Source of the DNA: an uncultured Muribaculaceae bacterium | Lineage (GTDB): Bacteria; Bacteroidota; Bacteroidia; Bacteroidales; Muribaculaceae | Reading direction: 5' to 3' | Length of the DNA stretch: 14,398 bases | Assembly: GCA_910579105.1 (NCBI GenBank) | Contig: CAJTRT010000055.1 | Coordinates: 1 to 14,398 of the forward strand | Shown here: positions 6,089-13,813 of the stretch, piece by piece | Position numbering within the stretch: position 1 is the first letter of the stretch | Layout: every line of letters starts with the position of its first letter | Program-made: the position numbers and the translations under genes | The notes under the pieces: generated by a model | The model's database searches: none | Seen by the model: the letters and a program-made list of their open reading frames with translations, nothing else | Told to the model about the DNA's origin: nothing

Positions 6089-7192
6089 CTAATAATCCTG
6101 CCCCTCATCATATGTGTCTATGAGATTCTGCAATTCAGCCTCGGACGGCAACAGCTTCGCGGCTTTCCCTGAAATGAATTCTTTGAGCTGATACTCGGCA
6201 ACTCCGAGTGGCTGGTTCATCCCCCGGAACGTCCATTCAACAACCGTGTCATCTTTCGACTTGCAAATCAGCAATCCTATCGTGGGGTTGTCATCAGGCT
6301 GCTTCATCAGTTCGTCAACTGCCGAAACATAGAAATTCAGTTTTCCAGCGAAGTCCGGGATGAACGGCACGACTTTCAACTCACAGACGATATAAGATTT
6401 GAGCCTCGTGTGATAGAATATCATATCGGGAATGAACGTCTGACCACCTGGCATCGTCAATTCCATCTGACGGCCGACATATGCGAATCCTTGTCCTAAT
6501 TCAAGTAGGAATCGAGTGATATTTGCCGCAAGTTCATCTTCCAATTGCTTCTCGGTCGTAATTTTCTTGTCGATGAATCCGAAATCATAAGGGCTTTTCA
6601 AAATCGCTTTTGCGAGACCGCTATATGGGGCGGGCAGCTTTTCATCGAAATTGGTAATGGCATGGCTTTGTTTCCCATATAGGTTATTATCTATCTCAAC
6701 GCCAAGTTCAGCCCGGCTCCAACCATTCCGTATGGTTTCCTCTATATAGAAAAGAGCCTCATCAACTGAATGGGAATGAGTAAATATATATACATGATGT
6801 TTCCATGGCACCATCCCGAAGTCAATCGGCATCTCAAATTCGTCACCAGCTTGGTGACGAATTACATCCTCTTGATTATAAAACTCATACCACCGTTTGG
6901 CATACTTGATGTTAGTGACTGAAAAACCTGTCTGGCCGGGGAAAGCCGTCTTGAGGTCAAGGCTGAGGCAGTCAAAGAACGCGCTTCCCCATTTGGCGGC
7001 CTCATGAAGCCTTGAAATATCTCGCCCCATACCCCAGTAGTATTCCAGCATGGATGTGTTGATCTTAATAGCCGCTTTTATCTGCGACTTTCGGAAACGC
7101 TCTTTCAACGTGCTTAGAAGCCTTGCATACTCCTTTCCCGCAATGATAGTATCGCGTTTCACAAATGCCGGTTTATTGTCTGTCCTTGCCAT
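6089..7192 (-). CDS. YhcG/DUF1016-family PDDEXK nuclease-domain protein
   Basis: A 367-residue protein with the two parts of the YhcG family. The N-terminal DUF1016 region (about 20-170) has the recognisable TSMLEYYWGMGRDIS and TNIKYAKRWYEFY segments. The C-terminal PD-(D/E)XK nuclease fold (about 210-345) has P255-D256 in GQTFIPDMIFYH and E271-L272-K273 in IVCELKV, the expected metal-binding set, followed by GKLNFYVSAVD. The length is normal for the family. These proteins are cytoplasmic and predicted to act on DNA; some lie in restriction-modification loci, but no methylase or specificity gene is nearby, so the role here is open. The gene is visibly AT-richer than its neighbours: 22 of 60 bases are G or C in 6781-6840, against 42 of 60 in 9481-9540 within fkp. 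This suggests recent acquisition. It has its own -7 box. Confidence 0.88.
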   Translation of the reverse strand: MARTDNKPAFVKRDTIIAGKEYARLLSTLKERFRKSQIKAAIKINTSMLEYYWGMGRDISRLHEAAKWGSAFFDCLSLDLKTAFPGQTGFSVTNIKYAKRWYEFYNQEDVIRHQAGDEFEMPIDFGMVPWKHHVYIFTHSHSVDEALFYIEETIRNGWSRAELGVEIDNNLYGKQSHAITNFDEKLPAPYSGLAKAILKSPYDFGFIDKKITTEKQLEDELAANITRFLLELGQGFAYVGRQMELTMPGGQTFIPDMIFYHTRLKSYIVCELKVVPFIPDFAGKLNFYVSAVDELMKQPDDNPTIGLLICKSKDDTVVEWTFRGMNQPLGVAEYQLKEFISGKAAKLLPSEAELQNLIDTYDEGQDY

Positions 7193-7252
7193 ATCCTATT
7201 TTAACTGGTGCAGGCCGAAATTGATGTTATTTGGTCTTTAAAACCTATTTGG

Positions 7253-7260
7253 CAAAGTTA
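7253..7260 (-). promoter_or_regulatory. Putative -7 box of the YhcG-type nuclease gene
   Basis: The minus strand reads TAACTTTG, a perfect TAnnTTTG match, 60 bases before the ATG at 7192. The -33 element is not obvious. The rest of the 7193-7414 gap holds nothing else I can identify. Confidence 0.5.
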
Positions 7261-7414
7261 ATCATTTTTCGCAAGATTAATAGCTCTTCCACGCCAAGTT
7301 ATCACAGTACGACAATTCCATACCTAAAACACTGAAATTTTCGCGGCTCTTGCGATCCGCATACCGCTCCGCAAGGGAGCTGGCAAAAACCACAAAGCTG
7401 CCGGGGGGGAGAAG

Positions 7415-8845
7415 TCAGTGGGCGGCGGGGAGGGAGAAGGTGAAGCGGAGGCCGCCGGTGGGGATGTTCTCGACGGTGATGGAACCGCCCATGGCGGTTA
7501 TGATGCGGCGCACCAGGGGGAGGCCGAGGCCGGGGCCGCCGCTCTTGCGGGAGCGCCCGGGATCGACGCGGTAGAAGAGGTCGAAGAGCCGGCCGATATG
7601 CTCCTCGTCGACCCCGGAACCGTTGTCGGCGAAAGCGAAGAAATGGCGCCCATCCTCCTCGCGGAGCCACGAGAGCGACATCCGCGTGCCGCCGGAATGT
7701 TTCGCCGCGTTGTATACCAGGTTCAGCAGGGCGTTGGCCAGCAGCGGTTCGTGGGCCAGCACGACGCACTTTTCGGGAATCTCGAAGTCGAACTCCATGC
7801 CGTCGGCCATATGCCCCTGCCTGACATCCTCAGCCAGCCTCAGGGCCATGTGGTGGAAATCAATCGGCGCGACGGCGACGCGTCCCTGGTTTTCTTGCAG
7901 ACGCATCACCATGCCGACGTCGCCCACAAGGGTGGTCAGACGGTCGGTGTTCTGCTGCGCGCGCCGCAGGAACCTGCGCCTGGTCTCCTCGGGCATGTCG
8001 GCGTCGTTCATCACCGCGTCGAGATACCCCTTTATGATTCCGACCGGGGTGTTCAGCTCGTGGCTTATGTTCATGCCTATCTGGCGCTCGTGGTAGATTT
8101 TCTCCTGCTGGGCGTGGATTTTCTCGCGGTAAAGCGCCAGCAGGTCGCGCGAGACGTCGCCAAGCTCGTCCTTCGAGAACTGCCATGAGTCAATGTCGTC
8201 GGGTAGGTTGTCTGACGACACTGCCCGGGCGAAATCCCTGAGCGTGTAGACGTTGCGGCACAGCGCCCTCACACCGAAATATGCCGAAACAGAAGAGACC
8301 AGCCCGAGCAGTATCACCACGATCCACACCATCGGGTCGATACGGAGAAAGTCAATCACCTCCCCCTCGTACGGGAGGGCGGCGAACGAATGTATGCGCC
8401 CGTCGGGACTTTCGCGGGAACATATCATACTCTCCTTGTCGTCGTAGGCCATGTCGCGCACGGTAGCGTTACCGCAGTCGTCCCACAAAGCCGCCAGCTC
8501 GGGCTTCATCTTCCCGTCGCCGTCGTAAAGGACGATCGTGGCTTCCGGGTTGTCGGCTATCATCACACCGTCGTCGTCGTAAACCGTGATACGCAGGGGG
8601 TCGAGAGTGGTGTTGTTGGTGAAGAGCCGTATGAAATCAACCGTTTTCTGCAAGTCCACGCCTCTTTCGTAAGCCCCGACCACGGTGTTGTTGACATTCA
8701 GCAGACGGTTTTCCAGATTCTCCTTCTGGCGCTGCTTCTCGTGGCTGACGAAATAGAAAATCGTTATGCCGATAATAAGCCACAGCAAACCCACCAGCGG
8801 GAAGAATAGCTTCCAGTGAAGTCGTAAAATATGCTGTCTCGACAT
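7415..8845 (-). CDS. Orphan membrane sensor histidine kinase
   Basis: A 476-residue sensor kinase. There are two membrane segments, about 14-34 and 173-193, flanking a periplasmic sensor region of about 140 residues with no family resemblance I can name. A HAMP-like linker (194-245, with DELGDVSRDL) leads to the HisKA domain. The phospho-accepting histidine is H262 in NISHELNTPVGIIKGY. The ATPase domain has the N box (NALLNLVYNAAKHSG, 371-385), the G1 box (FADNGSGVD, 405-413), the F box (FDLFYRVD) and the G2 box (GGPGLGL, 436-442), so it should be active. No response-regulator gene is in the window, so it is an orphan kinase here. It starts 87 bp after the end of fkp in the same direction with no convincing promoter between, so it may be read from the fkp promoter. 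Confidence 0.92.
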   Translation of the reverse strand: MSRQHILRLHWKLFFPLVGLLWLIIGITIFYFVSHEKQRQKENLENRLLNVNNTVVGAYERGVDLQKTVDFIRLFTNNTTLDPLRITVYDDDGVMIADNPEATIVLYDGDGKMKPELAALWDDCGNATVRDMAYDDKESMICSRESPDGRIHSFAALPYEGEVIDFLRIDPMVWIVVILLGLVSSVSAYFGVRALCRNVYTLRDFARAVSSDNLPDDIDSWQFSKDELGDVSRDLLALYREKIHAQQEKIYHERQIGMNISHELNTPVGIIKGYLDAVMNDADMPEETRRRFLRRAQQNTDRLTTLVGDVGMVMRLQENQGRVAVAPIDFHHMALRLAEDVRQGHMADGMEFDFEIPEKCVVLAHEPLLANALLNLVYNAAKHSGGTRMSLSWLREEDGRHFFAFADNGSGVDEEHIGRLFDLFYRVDPGRSRKSGGPGLGLPLVRRIITAMGGSITVENIPTGGLRFTFSLPAAH

Positions 8846-8932
8846 ACGCGTGTGTGATTTTTATCCCGTTGCTGAAACGTCCGGTGTATGTAATTTCAAC
8901 AAATCCAGCTCCCGATGGTTTAGAGCCCCGCG

Positions 8933-11671
8933 TCAGCTGCGGGTGACGGTCAGACCGGTGCGCGAGAGCGACATGTCGACCATCCTCGCGTTGGGGCGCA
9001 AAGGGTTGGCTGTCAAAACCGCCTTGACGCGCGATGCCGCGTCGGGATCCTTGGCTATCATATAGAGGTAGCCTCCGCCGCCGGCGCCTGGGAGCTTGTA
9101 GCCCAGGCAGAGGTCGTCGACAAGGGATGTCAGGCGCGCCACCTCCGGCGGGTTGGTTCCCGGGTCGATGAGGCAGTTCTGCCGCCAGGTCTCGCGCACG
9201 AGGGAACCTACCGTCTGGAAACGGCACCGTTGCAGGGCGTCATACATCTCCATGGAGTGCTCCTTCATGCGCCGCAGCAGCCTCAGCTGCGAGCCGCTGT
9301 TGAGGAACATGTGGCGCACGATCTGCGCCAGCAGATGCTTGGCCGTGCGTGTTATGCCGGTGTAGTAGAGAAGATGGCAGGGAGCGTATTCCGGATCGGT
9401 GAACACCGTGTCGGGGAGCCAGTGGATCTGCGGCTCCTGTTCGAAGCCGGGAGCCGACTGCAAGAGCTTGACACCCCCTGTCACGCCGCCGAACTGGTCC
9501 TGCCAGCCTCCGCCCGTGGTGAGCAGCTGCTCCAGGACGAGCGTGCGGCGGCAAATCTCGGCCTTGTCCCACGCCAGCGAGCAGAAGTCGCTGAGCGCGC
9601 CGAGCACCGTGGCCGCGAGTATGCTGCTCGTGCCCAGGCCGCTCCCGGCCGGAATGGCGGAAAAGAGGGTTATCTCCAGGCCGGAACCGAACTCGGCCAA
9701 CTGCTCGCGGAGCGACGCGAACCGCGAGGAGCAGAACCTCGGGTGGAACCCGGCGAGCGCGAGCGCCGCCTTAGGTATGGAGAACGGAGAGCCCACGCGG
9801 TGGAAGTCAAGAATCTGCTCGTAGGTGTCGATATGCTCCTCCGCACCGAGGTCGATGCTGCGGCACACCACGCGAAGCTCGCGGCAGGGGCGCACATAGG
9901 CCTGCAACGGCTGCTGCCCGTTGAGGTCGATCGCGAGGTTCACCACGTTGCCCCCCTCGGCGAGGCAATAGGGAGGGGTGTCGGTCCAACCTCCCGCTAT
10001 ATCTATGCGCACCGGGGAGCGGCTCCACACTATCTGGTCGTCGCAGACGGCCCTGACGGGTGTCTGCCTGCTTTGCAGAGCCGTGGCGGTAAGCCCCTCG
10101 CGGAGGAGGGCGAAAGCCCGCTCCTCCATCGCCGCGGGGTCATCGCCCCGCGCCCGCAGCACCTCCGCGCGGAACATCGCGTCGGTAGCACGCTTTAAAA
10201 GCGGCTCGGCATCGCCGTCGAGCGGCGCGGGCATCGCGCATCCGCCGGCCGCGAACTCCCCGGCCGCGTCGAGGAGGTCGGTCTGGTAGAACACGCTGTG
10301 GCGGTGGTTGACCGCGAGCCCCTCCCAGTTCTCCCTGCGGAAAACCCGGCGCTGCGCCACGAGGCGGTCCAGCCGCGCTATGTCGGAAATTCGTTCGGCG
10401 CTGATAAGCTCGAGACCGTCGGGAAGCGCCTCGCCGCGGAGCATAACCGCGGCCAGGCGGCCAAGCTCGGCAAGCGAGCCGCTTACCGGGAACCGGGGAC
10501 GCGTCTGCTCCTCGCCGGCAAACTTGTCGTCGATGCCGTAGACGCGCAACGCCCACCGGTCGTCGCCGATGGGAACCATGTCGACACACTGCCCCGGCGC
10601 CAGTTCAAGCGCCCAGTCGTTGACGGGCACGCCGGTCACTATGTTGTCGCGGGTGAGCCTCCACCCTTTCGCGACGTGGCTGTTCTCCACCCATATGTTC
10701 GCGTTCCCGGGGGTAAAGGGGAACTCCACCCTGGCGTTCTGCACGAAGAGCGACGGGTGCGGCTTGCGGTCGCGGTGGATGATCTGGCGCTGGTCATTTA
10801 CGAGGTTCTGCACGGCCAGGGTCGAGGATATCATCTCGCGTCCCGTGCCGAAATGGTAGAACTCGCCGCCGTCCAGCGGCACGAGCGCCACCGTCAGCGA
10901 GCGCAGCTCGTCGTCCTTGATGTCGGGGTCTGTGCCCAGGGCCCGGCCGAACTCGCCGTAAAGGTCATATTCCCTCAGCTCCCCGCCGGCTCCCGCGGAG
11001 CGGCGGCAAAGCAGCTCCACGGCGCGGTCGCTCAGGAGCCACACGCCTATGTCGGTCAGGAAATAGCCCGTCTGCAACAGCTCGGCGAGCTGTTCCGGCG
11101 AGGGCTTCTGCAACATGCGGCAGAGCGCCGCGGGGTTCTCGCGGGTGCTGTAAAACACTCCGTGGTTCCTGGCCACTGATGCCGGAAGCCAGAGGCCGTA
11201 GCAAACCACGTCGGCATCCGGCACCTCGGGGAGCCTCTCTCCGGCGCGGATATACACGTCGCCGCTGACAACCATGGTGTTGAGCCCTTTCGGGGCGCGC
11301 TCCATAACGCGCTCGTAAAGCGGGAGCTGCAGGTCGAGCAGCGTCTGGCCGAGCTTCTGCCCGCGCTCCCAGCGGAACACCGGCACCGGGGTCAGCACCT
11401 TCCCCGAAGGAGCGTAGGCCGGCATGCGCCTACCCTGCCCCCCGGCGTGGATTATGATGCGGCGCTCGCGGGGAAGCCAGCCGGCCATCGCCTCGGGGGC
11501 ATAGCCTTCGGAACGGGCGCACTCCCGGAGCACCCACGCGGTTCCACCCCCGCTGCCGAGGCGCGAGCCCACGGGGTCGTTTGTGCAGAAATATTCCGAA
11601 GCCGGAAGACCGGTAATGTCGTGGAAGCACCCCACAAGGTTCGGGGGGAGCGACAGCAGCTTTTTGCTCAT
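8933..11671 (-). CDS. fkp: Bifunctional L-fucokinase / GDP-L-fucose pyrophosphorylase
   Basis: A 912-residue fusion enzyme that phosphorylates salvaged L-fucose (ATP) and then joins fucose-1-phosphate to GTP, giving GDP-fucose. It is a little shorter than the well-studied Bacteroides fragilis enzyme (about 950). The N-terminal pyrophosphorylase half has the nucleotide-binding signature at about 75-97 (GGQGRRMPAYAPSGKVLTP), later FLTDIGVWLLSD (204-215) and a beta-helix-like stretch (about 300-400). The C-terminal half is a GHMP kinase: SPVRIDIAGGWTDTPPY (552-568), the phosphate loop PAGSGLGTSSILA (684-696), the GGGWQDQFGG segment with a likely catalytic Asp (720-729), and KLPGAGGGGYLY (859-870). 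In Bacteroides the product decorates capsule and glycoproteins and aids gut colonisation. The gene has the best-formed minus-strand promoter in the window and a kinase gene immediately downstream. Confidence 0.96.
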   Translation of the reverse strand: MSKKLLSLPPNLVGCFHDITGLPASEYFCTNDPVGSRLGSGGGTAWVLRECARSEGYAPEAMAGWLPRERRIIIHAGGQGRRMPAYAPSGKVLTPVPVFRWERGQKLGQTLLDLQLPLYERVMERAPKGLNTMVVSGDVYIRAGERLPEVPDADVVCYGLWLPASVARNHGVFYSTRENPAALCRMLQKPSPEQLAELLQTGYFLTDIGVWLLSDRAVELLCRRSAGAGGELREYDLYGEFGRALGTDPDIKDDELRSLTVALVPLDGGEFYHFGTGREMISSTLAVQNLVNDQRQIIHRDRKPHPSLFVQNARVEFPFTPGNANIWVENSHVAKGWRLTRDNIVTGVPVNDWALELAPGQCVDMVPIGDDRWALRVYGIDDKFAGEEQTRPRFPVSGSLAELGRLAAVMLRGEALPDGLELISAERISDIARLDRLVAQRRVFRRENWEGLAVNHRHSVFYQTDLLDAAGEFAAGGCAMPAPLDGDAEPLLKRATDAMFRAEVLRARGDDPAAMEERAFALLREGLTATALQSRQTPVRAVCDDQIVWSRSPVRIDIAGGWTDTPPYCLAEGGNVVNLAIDLNGQQPLQAYVRPCRELRVVCRSIDLGAEEHIDTYEQILDFHRVGSPFSIPKAALALAGFHPRFCSSRFASLREQLAEFGSGLEITLFSAIPAGSGLGTSSILAATVLGALSDFCSLAWDKAEICRRTLVLEQLLTTGGGWQDQFGGVTGGVKLLQSAPGFEQEPQIHWLPDTVFTDPEYAPCHLLYYTGITRTAKHLLAQIVRHMFLNSGSQLRLLRRMKEHSMEMYDALQRCRFQTVGSLVRETWRQNCLIDPGTNPPEVARLTSLVDDLCLGYKLPGAGGGGYLYMIAKDPDAASRVKAVLTANPLRPNARMVDMSLSRTGLTVTRS

Positions 11672-11696
11672 TGCGTCAGGATGGTTTTCTTTGCCG

Positions 11697-11728
11697 CGAA
11701 GTTACCAATTCCGACCATAATAAGCAAA
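11697..11728 (-). promoter_or_regulatory. fkp promoter
   Basis: On the minus strand, TTTG at 11728-11725, then exactly 20 bases, then TAACTTCG at 11704-11697. This fits the Bacteroidetes -33/-7 promoter with one mismatch in the -7 box. A leader of about 20 bases would precede the ATG at 11671. The -33 box lies inside the base of the tpx terminator hairpin. Confidence 0.65.
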
Positions 11729-11769
11729 CGGCTGATCCCGCGCCCAAATGGACGCGGAATCAGCCGTTT
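11726..11769 (-). terminator. Terminator hairpin after tpx
   Basis: Bases 11726-11742 pair with 11753-11769 over 17 positions with a single non-Watson-Crick pair (a G-U wobble in the minus-strand RNA), around a 10-base loop. The stem includes CGGCTGAT and ATCAGCCG. It begins 23 bases past the tpx stop codon. A TTTT tract follows on the plus strand, and TTTGCTT on the minus strand. Confidence 0.65.
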
Positions 11770-11791
11770 TATAAAAACATTGCCGGGAACG

Positions 11792-12292
11792 TCAGCGGAG
11801 CACCGATAGGGCCGCCTCGTAGTCGGGCTCGTTGGTGATTTCTTCCACGAGTTCGCGGTATATCACCTTGCGGTCGCCGTCGAGCACGATCACGGCGCGC
11901 GCCAGCAGTCCGGCCAGGGGGCCGTCGACAAGCTCCAGGCCGTATTTCTCGGCAAACATAGGCGAGCGGAACGCCGAGGCCGGAACCACGTCTTTGAGGC
12001 CTTCGGCGGTGCAGAAACGGGCGGCGGCGAACGGGAGGTCCATCGACACGCAGAGCACCACGGTGTTTTCAAGCGACGATGCCTCCTGGTTGAAACGGCG
12101 CACCGACGCGGCGCACACCGGGGTGTCGAGCGAGGGGAACACGTTCAGCACCACGCGCTTCCCCTTGAAGTCGTTGCAGCTGATTTCTTTCAGCTCCGGG
12201 GTCACGAAGTTGTAGCACGCGGCCTTGTCGCCGACCGCCGGCACGTCGCCATATGTGTGGCAGGGAATCCCTTTGAAGTAAACAGTTTCCAT
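11792..12292 (-). CDS. tpx: Thiol peroxidase, atypical 2-Cys peroxiredoxin
   Basis: A 166-residue thiol peroxidase that reduces hydrogen peroxide and alkyl hydroperoxides using thioredoxin. The peroxidatic cysteine is C60 in FPSLDTPVCAASVRRFN. The resolving cysteine is C94 in SMDLPFAAARFC. Their positions and the length match the Tpx subgroup (E. coli C61 and C95). The N-terminal GDKAACYNFVTPEL and the segment FRSPMFAEKYGLELVDGPLAGLLARAV are also typical. There is no signal peptide, so it acts in the cytoplasm. The ATG at 12292 gives the standard N-terminus (METVYFKG). The sequence ATAATTTG about 20-27 bases upstream on the minus strand may be a weak -7 box. It lies 56 bp after the end of the next upstream minus-strand gene, so partial co-transcription is possible. 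Confidence 0.95.
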   Translation of the reverse strand: METVYFKGIPCHTYGDVPAVGDKAACYNFVTPELKEISCNDFKGKRVVLNVFPSLDTPVCAASVRRFNQEASSLENTVVLCVSMDLPFAAARFCTAEGLKDVVPASAFRSPMFAEKYGLELVDGPLAGLLARAVIVLDGDRKVIYRELVEEITNEPDYEAALSVLR

Positions 12293-12348
12293 ATTGTCTT
12301 TAAGATTTGAGCAAATTATAAAGCATTATTCAAGAGCAGCCGGCGCGG

Positions 12349-13581
12349 TCAAAGGGCGGCGGCTGACTGTATAACGTCGGCGGCCAGCGAGTTGTTGAAT
12401 CCGAGGATTACATTGGCCACTTTTCCGTCCTCCCCGACAACCATTATGGCGGGAAACGACACCGCCCCGCAGTCACGGGCGAGCGAACGGGCCGACATAA
12501 GCACGGCCTCGCCGGGACGAAGTCCCCCGGTCAGTTCATCTATGCGGTCGGCATGGCTCCCGGTGAACGCCATTATCAGCCGCAGCTCCCTCGGAGACAT
12601 CGCCGCGGCGGAACGGAGCGCCGCGACTGTCTCGGCGGCCAGCCCGGCGTCAGGGTCGATCAGGGCTATCACCGCGGGAGACGGGAATCTATCCCCTTTT
12701 GTCCGGGCATACCGCTCGCCGGTGGGTGTCGGAAGAGAGAACCCGGGCATCGGCTCCCCCCTGAGGTTCTCTATGGAATAGTTGCTCTCGCGGTATTTCT
12801 CGAACACCTCCGGGAACCGGTGTCGCAGCGCCTCCTCCGACCCCGGCAACCCGCCTTCAGCGGGATTTCCCGGATATTCGTATTTCACGACCACGAGCTG
12901 CTCGCTGATTTGCCCGGGGTTGAACTCGTTGTCAATCATAACCGGCATGGCCGTGGTCCCGTCGAGAAGCAGCCTCATCACGCGCCCCGTGTACCCCCTG
13001 ACAGACTGGACTGCGGTAACCGCCGCCATACGCCTCCCGCCCACAACGGTATCCGGGTTGAACCGCAGCGCGACGAGCGAGTCCCCCGCCATGCGCCGTA
13101 GCGTCGCACCGATTGCCTGTGGCAGGAGGTCGACGAACTGGCCGTTGCGCTGAACGCCTCCGCCGCGGGTGAGGAACGGAATCGAGTCCCACTCGAAATG
13201 ATACTCCTGCAACCTGCGGTCGCGGAAACGGTAGTGGTGGCCGTCGAAATATGCCAGGAAGCCCTCCGCGAGCCCGCTCGGCGCGGGCAGTTCCCACCTG
13301 ATCAGGTAGTCGGCCTCGCAGAGCGAGTCCCCCTCGGCCTTGTCTGCCTCGAGGCACACCTTGTAGACCACATCGTCCTGCGCCTGTGGCAGCGTCACGG
13401 CGTAATCAACTTCCGCCGCATACCCCCTGGCGTTTTCCAGCCGGCCGACAGCCTCGTCAAACGACAACTGTCCGCCCGGCGTTGTTTCCGCCGCCCCGCC
13501 ATAAAGGCACACGCAAAACGCCGACAGCCCCGCAAGGAGCCATCCGCGCCATCCGTCCGTCAACTTCCTTCTCATAATCAT
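12349..13581 (-). CDS. Secreted protein with LolA-like N-terminal part and thioredoxin-like domain lacking CXXC
   Basis: A 410-residue protein. A basic N-terminus and a hydrophobic segment (WLLAGLSAFCVCLYGG) make a signal peptide, possibly with a Cys context but no clear lipobox. The first half, about residues 38-245, has the strand-rich pattern of LolA-like or outer-membrane lipoprotein-sorting proteins (AYFDGHHYRFRDRRLQEYHF; GRVMRLLLDGTTAMPVMIDNEF). The second half, about 278-408, reads like a TlpA/AhpC-type thioredoxin fold: PMPGFSLPTPTGE at the entry, a strand followed by the usual active-site position (AVIALIDPDAGLAAETV), and the cis-proline segment SFPAIMVVGEDGKV. The CXXC is missing; the active-site position reads DPDAG. 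It therefore probably has no thiol-disulfide activity. An upstream GTG (13587) and a downstream ATG (13575) are alternative starts; 13575 would also give a good signal peptide. Function unknown. Confidence 0.75.
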   Translation of the reverse strand: MIMRRKLTDGWRGWLLAGLSAFCVCLYGGAAETTPGGQLSFDEAVGRLENARGYAAEVDYAVTLPQAQDDVVYKVCLEADKAEGDSLCEADYLIRWELPAPSGLAEGFLAYFDGHHYRFRDRRLQEYHFEWDSIPFLTRGGGVQRNGQFVDLLPQAIGATLRRMAGDSLVALRFNPDTVVGGRRMAAVTAVQSVRGYTGRVMRLLLDGTTAMPVMIDNEFNPGQISEQLVVVKYEYPGNPAEGGLPGSEEALRHRFPEVFEKYRESNYSIENLRGEPMPGFSLPTPTGERYARTKGDRFPSPAVIALIDPDAGLAAETVAALRSAAAMSPRELRLIMAFTGSHADRIDELTGGLRPGEAVLMSARSLARDCGAVSFPAIMVVGEDGKVANVILGFNNSLAADVIQSAAAL

Positions 13582-13672
13582 AAGCACAATGTGATGTTAC
13601 CAGTCCAACACCCGGCCCCCGCCGAAAGTTCACCGGGGTTCGTAGCCACCCCCACCCCGCGAACCCGCACCG

Positions 13673-13705
13673 CAAATATACGCGTTTCCAGGGAGCACTT
13701 GCCAA
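13673..13705 (-). promoter_or_regulatory. Putative promoter of the LolA/thioredoxin-like gene
   Basis: On the minus strand, TTGG at 13705-13702, 21 bases, then TATATTTG at 13680-13673, a perfect TAnnTTTG box. This predicts a leader of about 85 bases before the ATG at 13581. It overlaps the first unit of a 12-bp tandem repeat. Confidence 0.5.
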
Positions 13706-13726
13706 TTGAACCTACAATTGAACCTA
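13703..13726. repeat. 12-bp tandem repeat between divergent genes
   Basis: CAATTGAACCTA occurs twice head to tail at 13703-13714 and 13715-13726. It sits between the minus-strand promoter at 13673-13705 and the plus-strand promoter at 13762-13793, so it could be a shared regulatory site. Confidence 0.5.
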
Positions 13727-13761
13727 TACGGATGGCTTGGGGGCGGATTTCGGGGGATATT

Positions 13762-13793
13762 TTTGGGGAATTGGAGGGGATTGGCTAAATTTG
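13762..13793 (+). promoter_or_regulatory. Promoter of the mini secreted protein
   Basis: TTTG at 13762-13765, exactly 20 bases, then TAAATTTG at 13786-13793. Both boxes match the Bacteroidetes consensus perfectly. Transcription would start near 13800, leaving a leader of about 14 bases before the ATG at 13814. Confidence 0.72.
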
Positions 13794-13813
13794 TGGGTTG
13801 AAAAGCGTGTAAG

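Noticed and set aside
7302..7769. Minus-strand frame overlapping the end of the histidine kinase
   Set aside because: Its product is dominated by Arg and Pro and it runs out of frame through the kinase ATPase domain, so it is a shadow.
8846..8932. Separate promoter for the histidine kinase
   Set aside because: A TTTG is present on the minus strand, but the best -7 candidate (GACGTTTC) lacks the TA and is mis-spaced.
9230..11179. Plus-strand frames opposite fkp and the histidine kinase
   Set aside because: They mirror confirmed enzymes with intact motifs on the minus strand, are rich in Arg, Gly and Ala, and have no recognisable domain or promoter.
13582..13587. GTG at 13587 as start of the LolA/thioredoxin-like gene
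   Set aside because: ATG codons at 13581 and 13575 are preferable and keep the signal peptide; which of the two is used is undecided.
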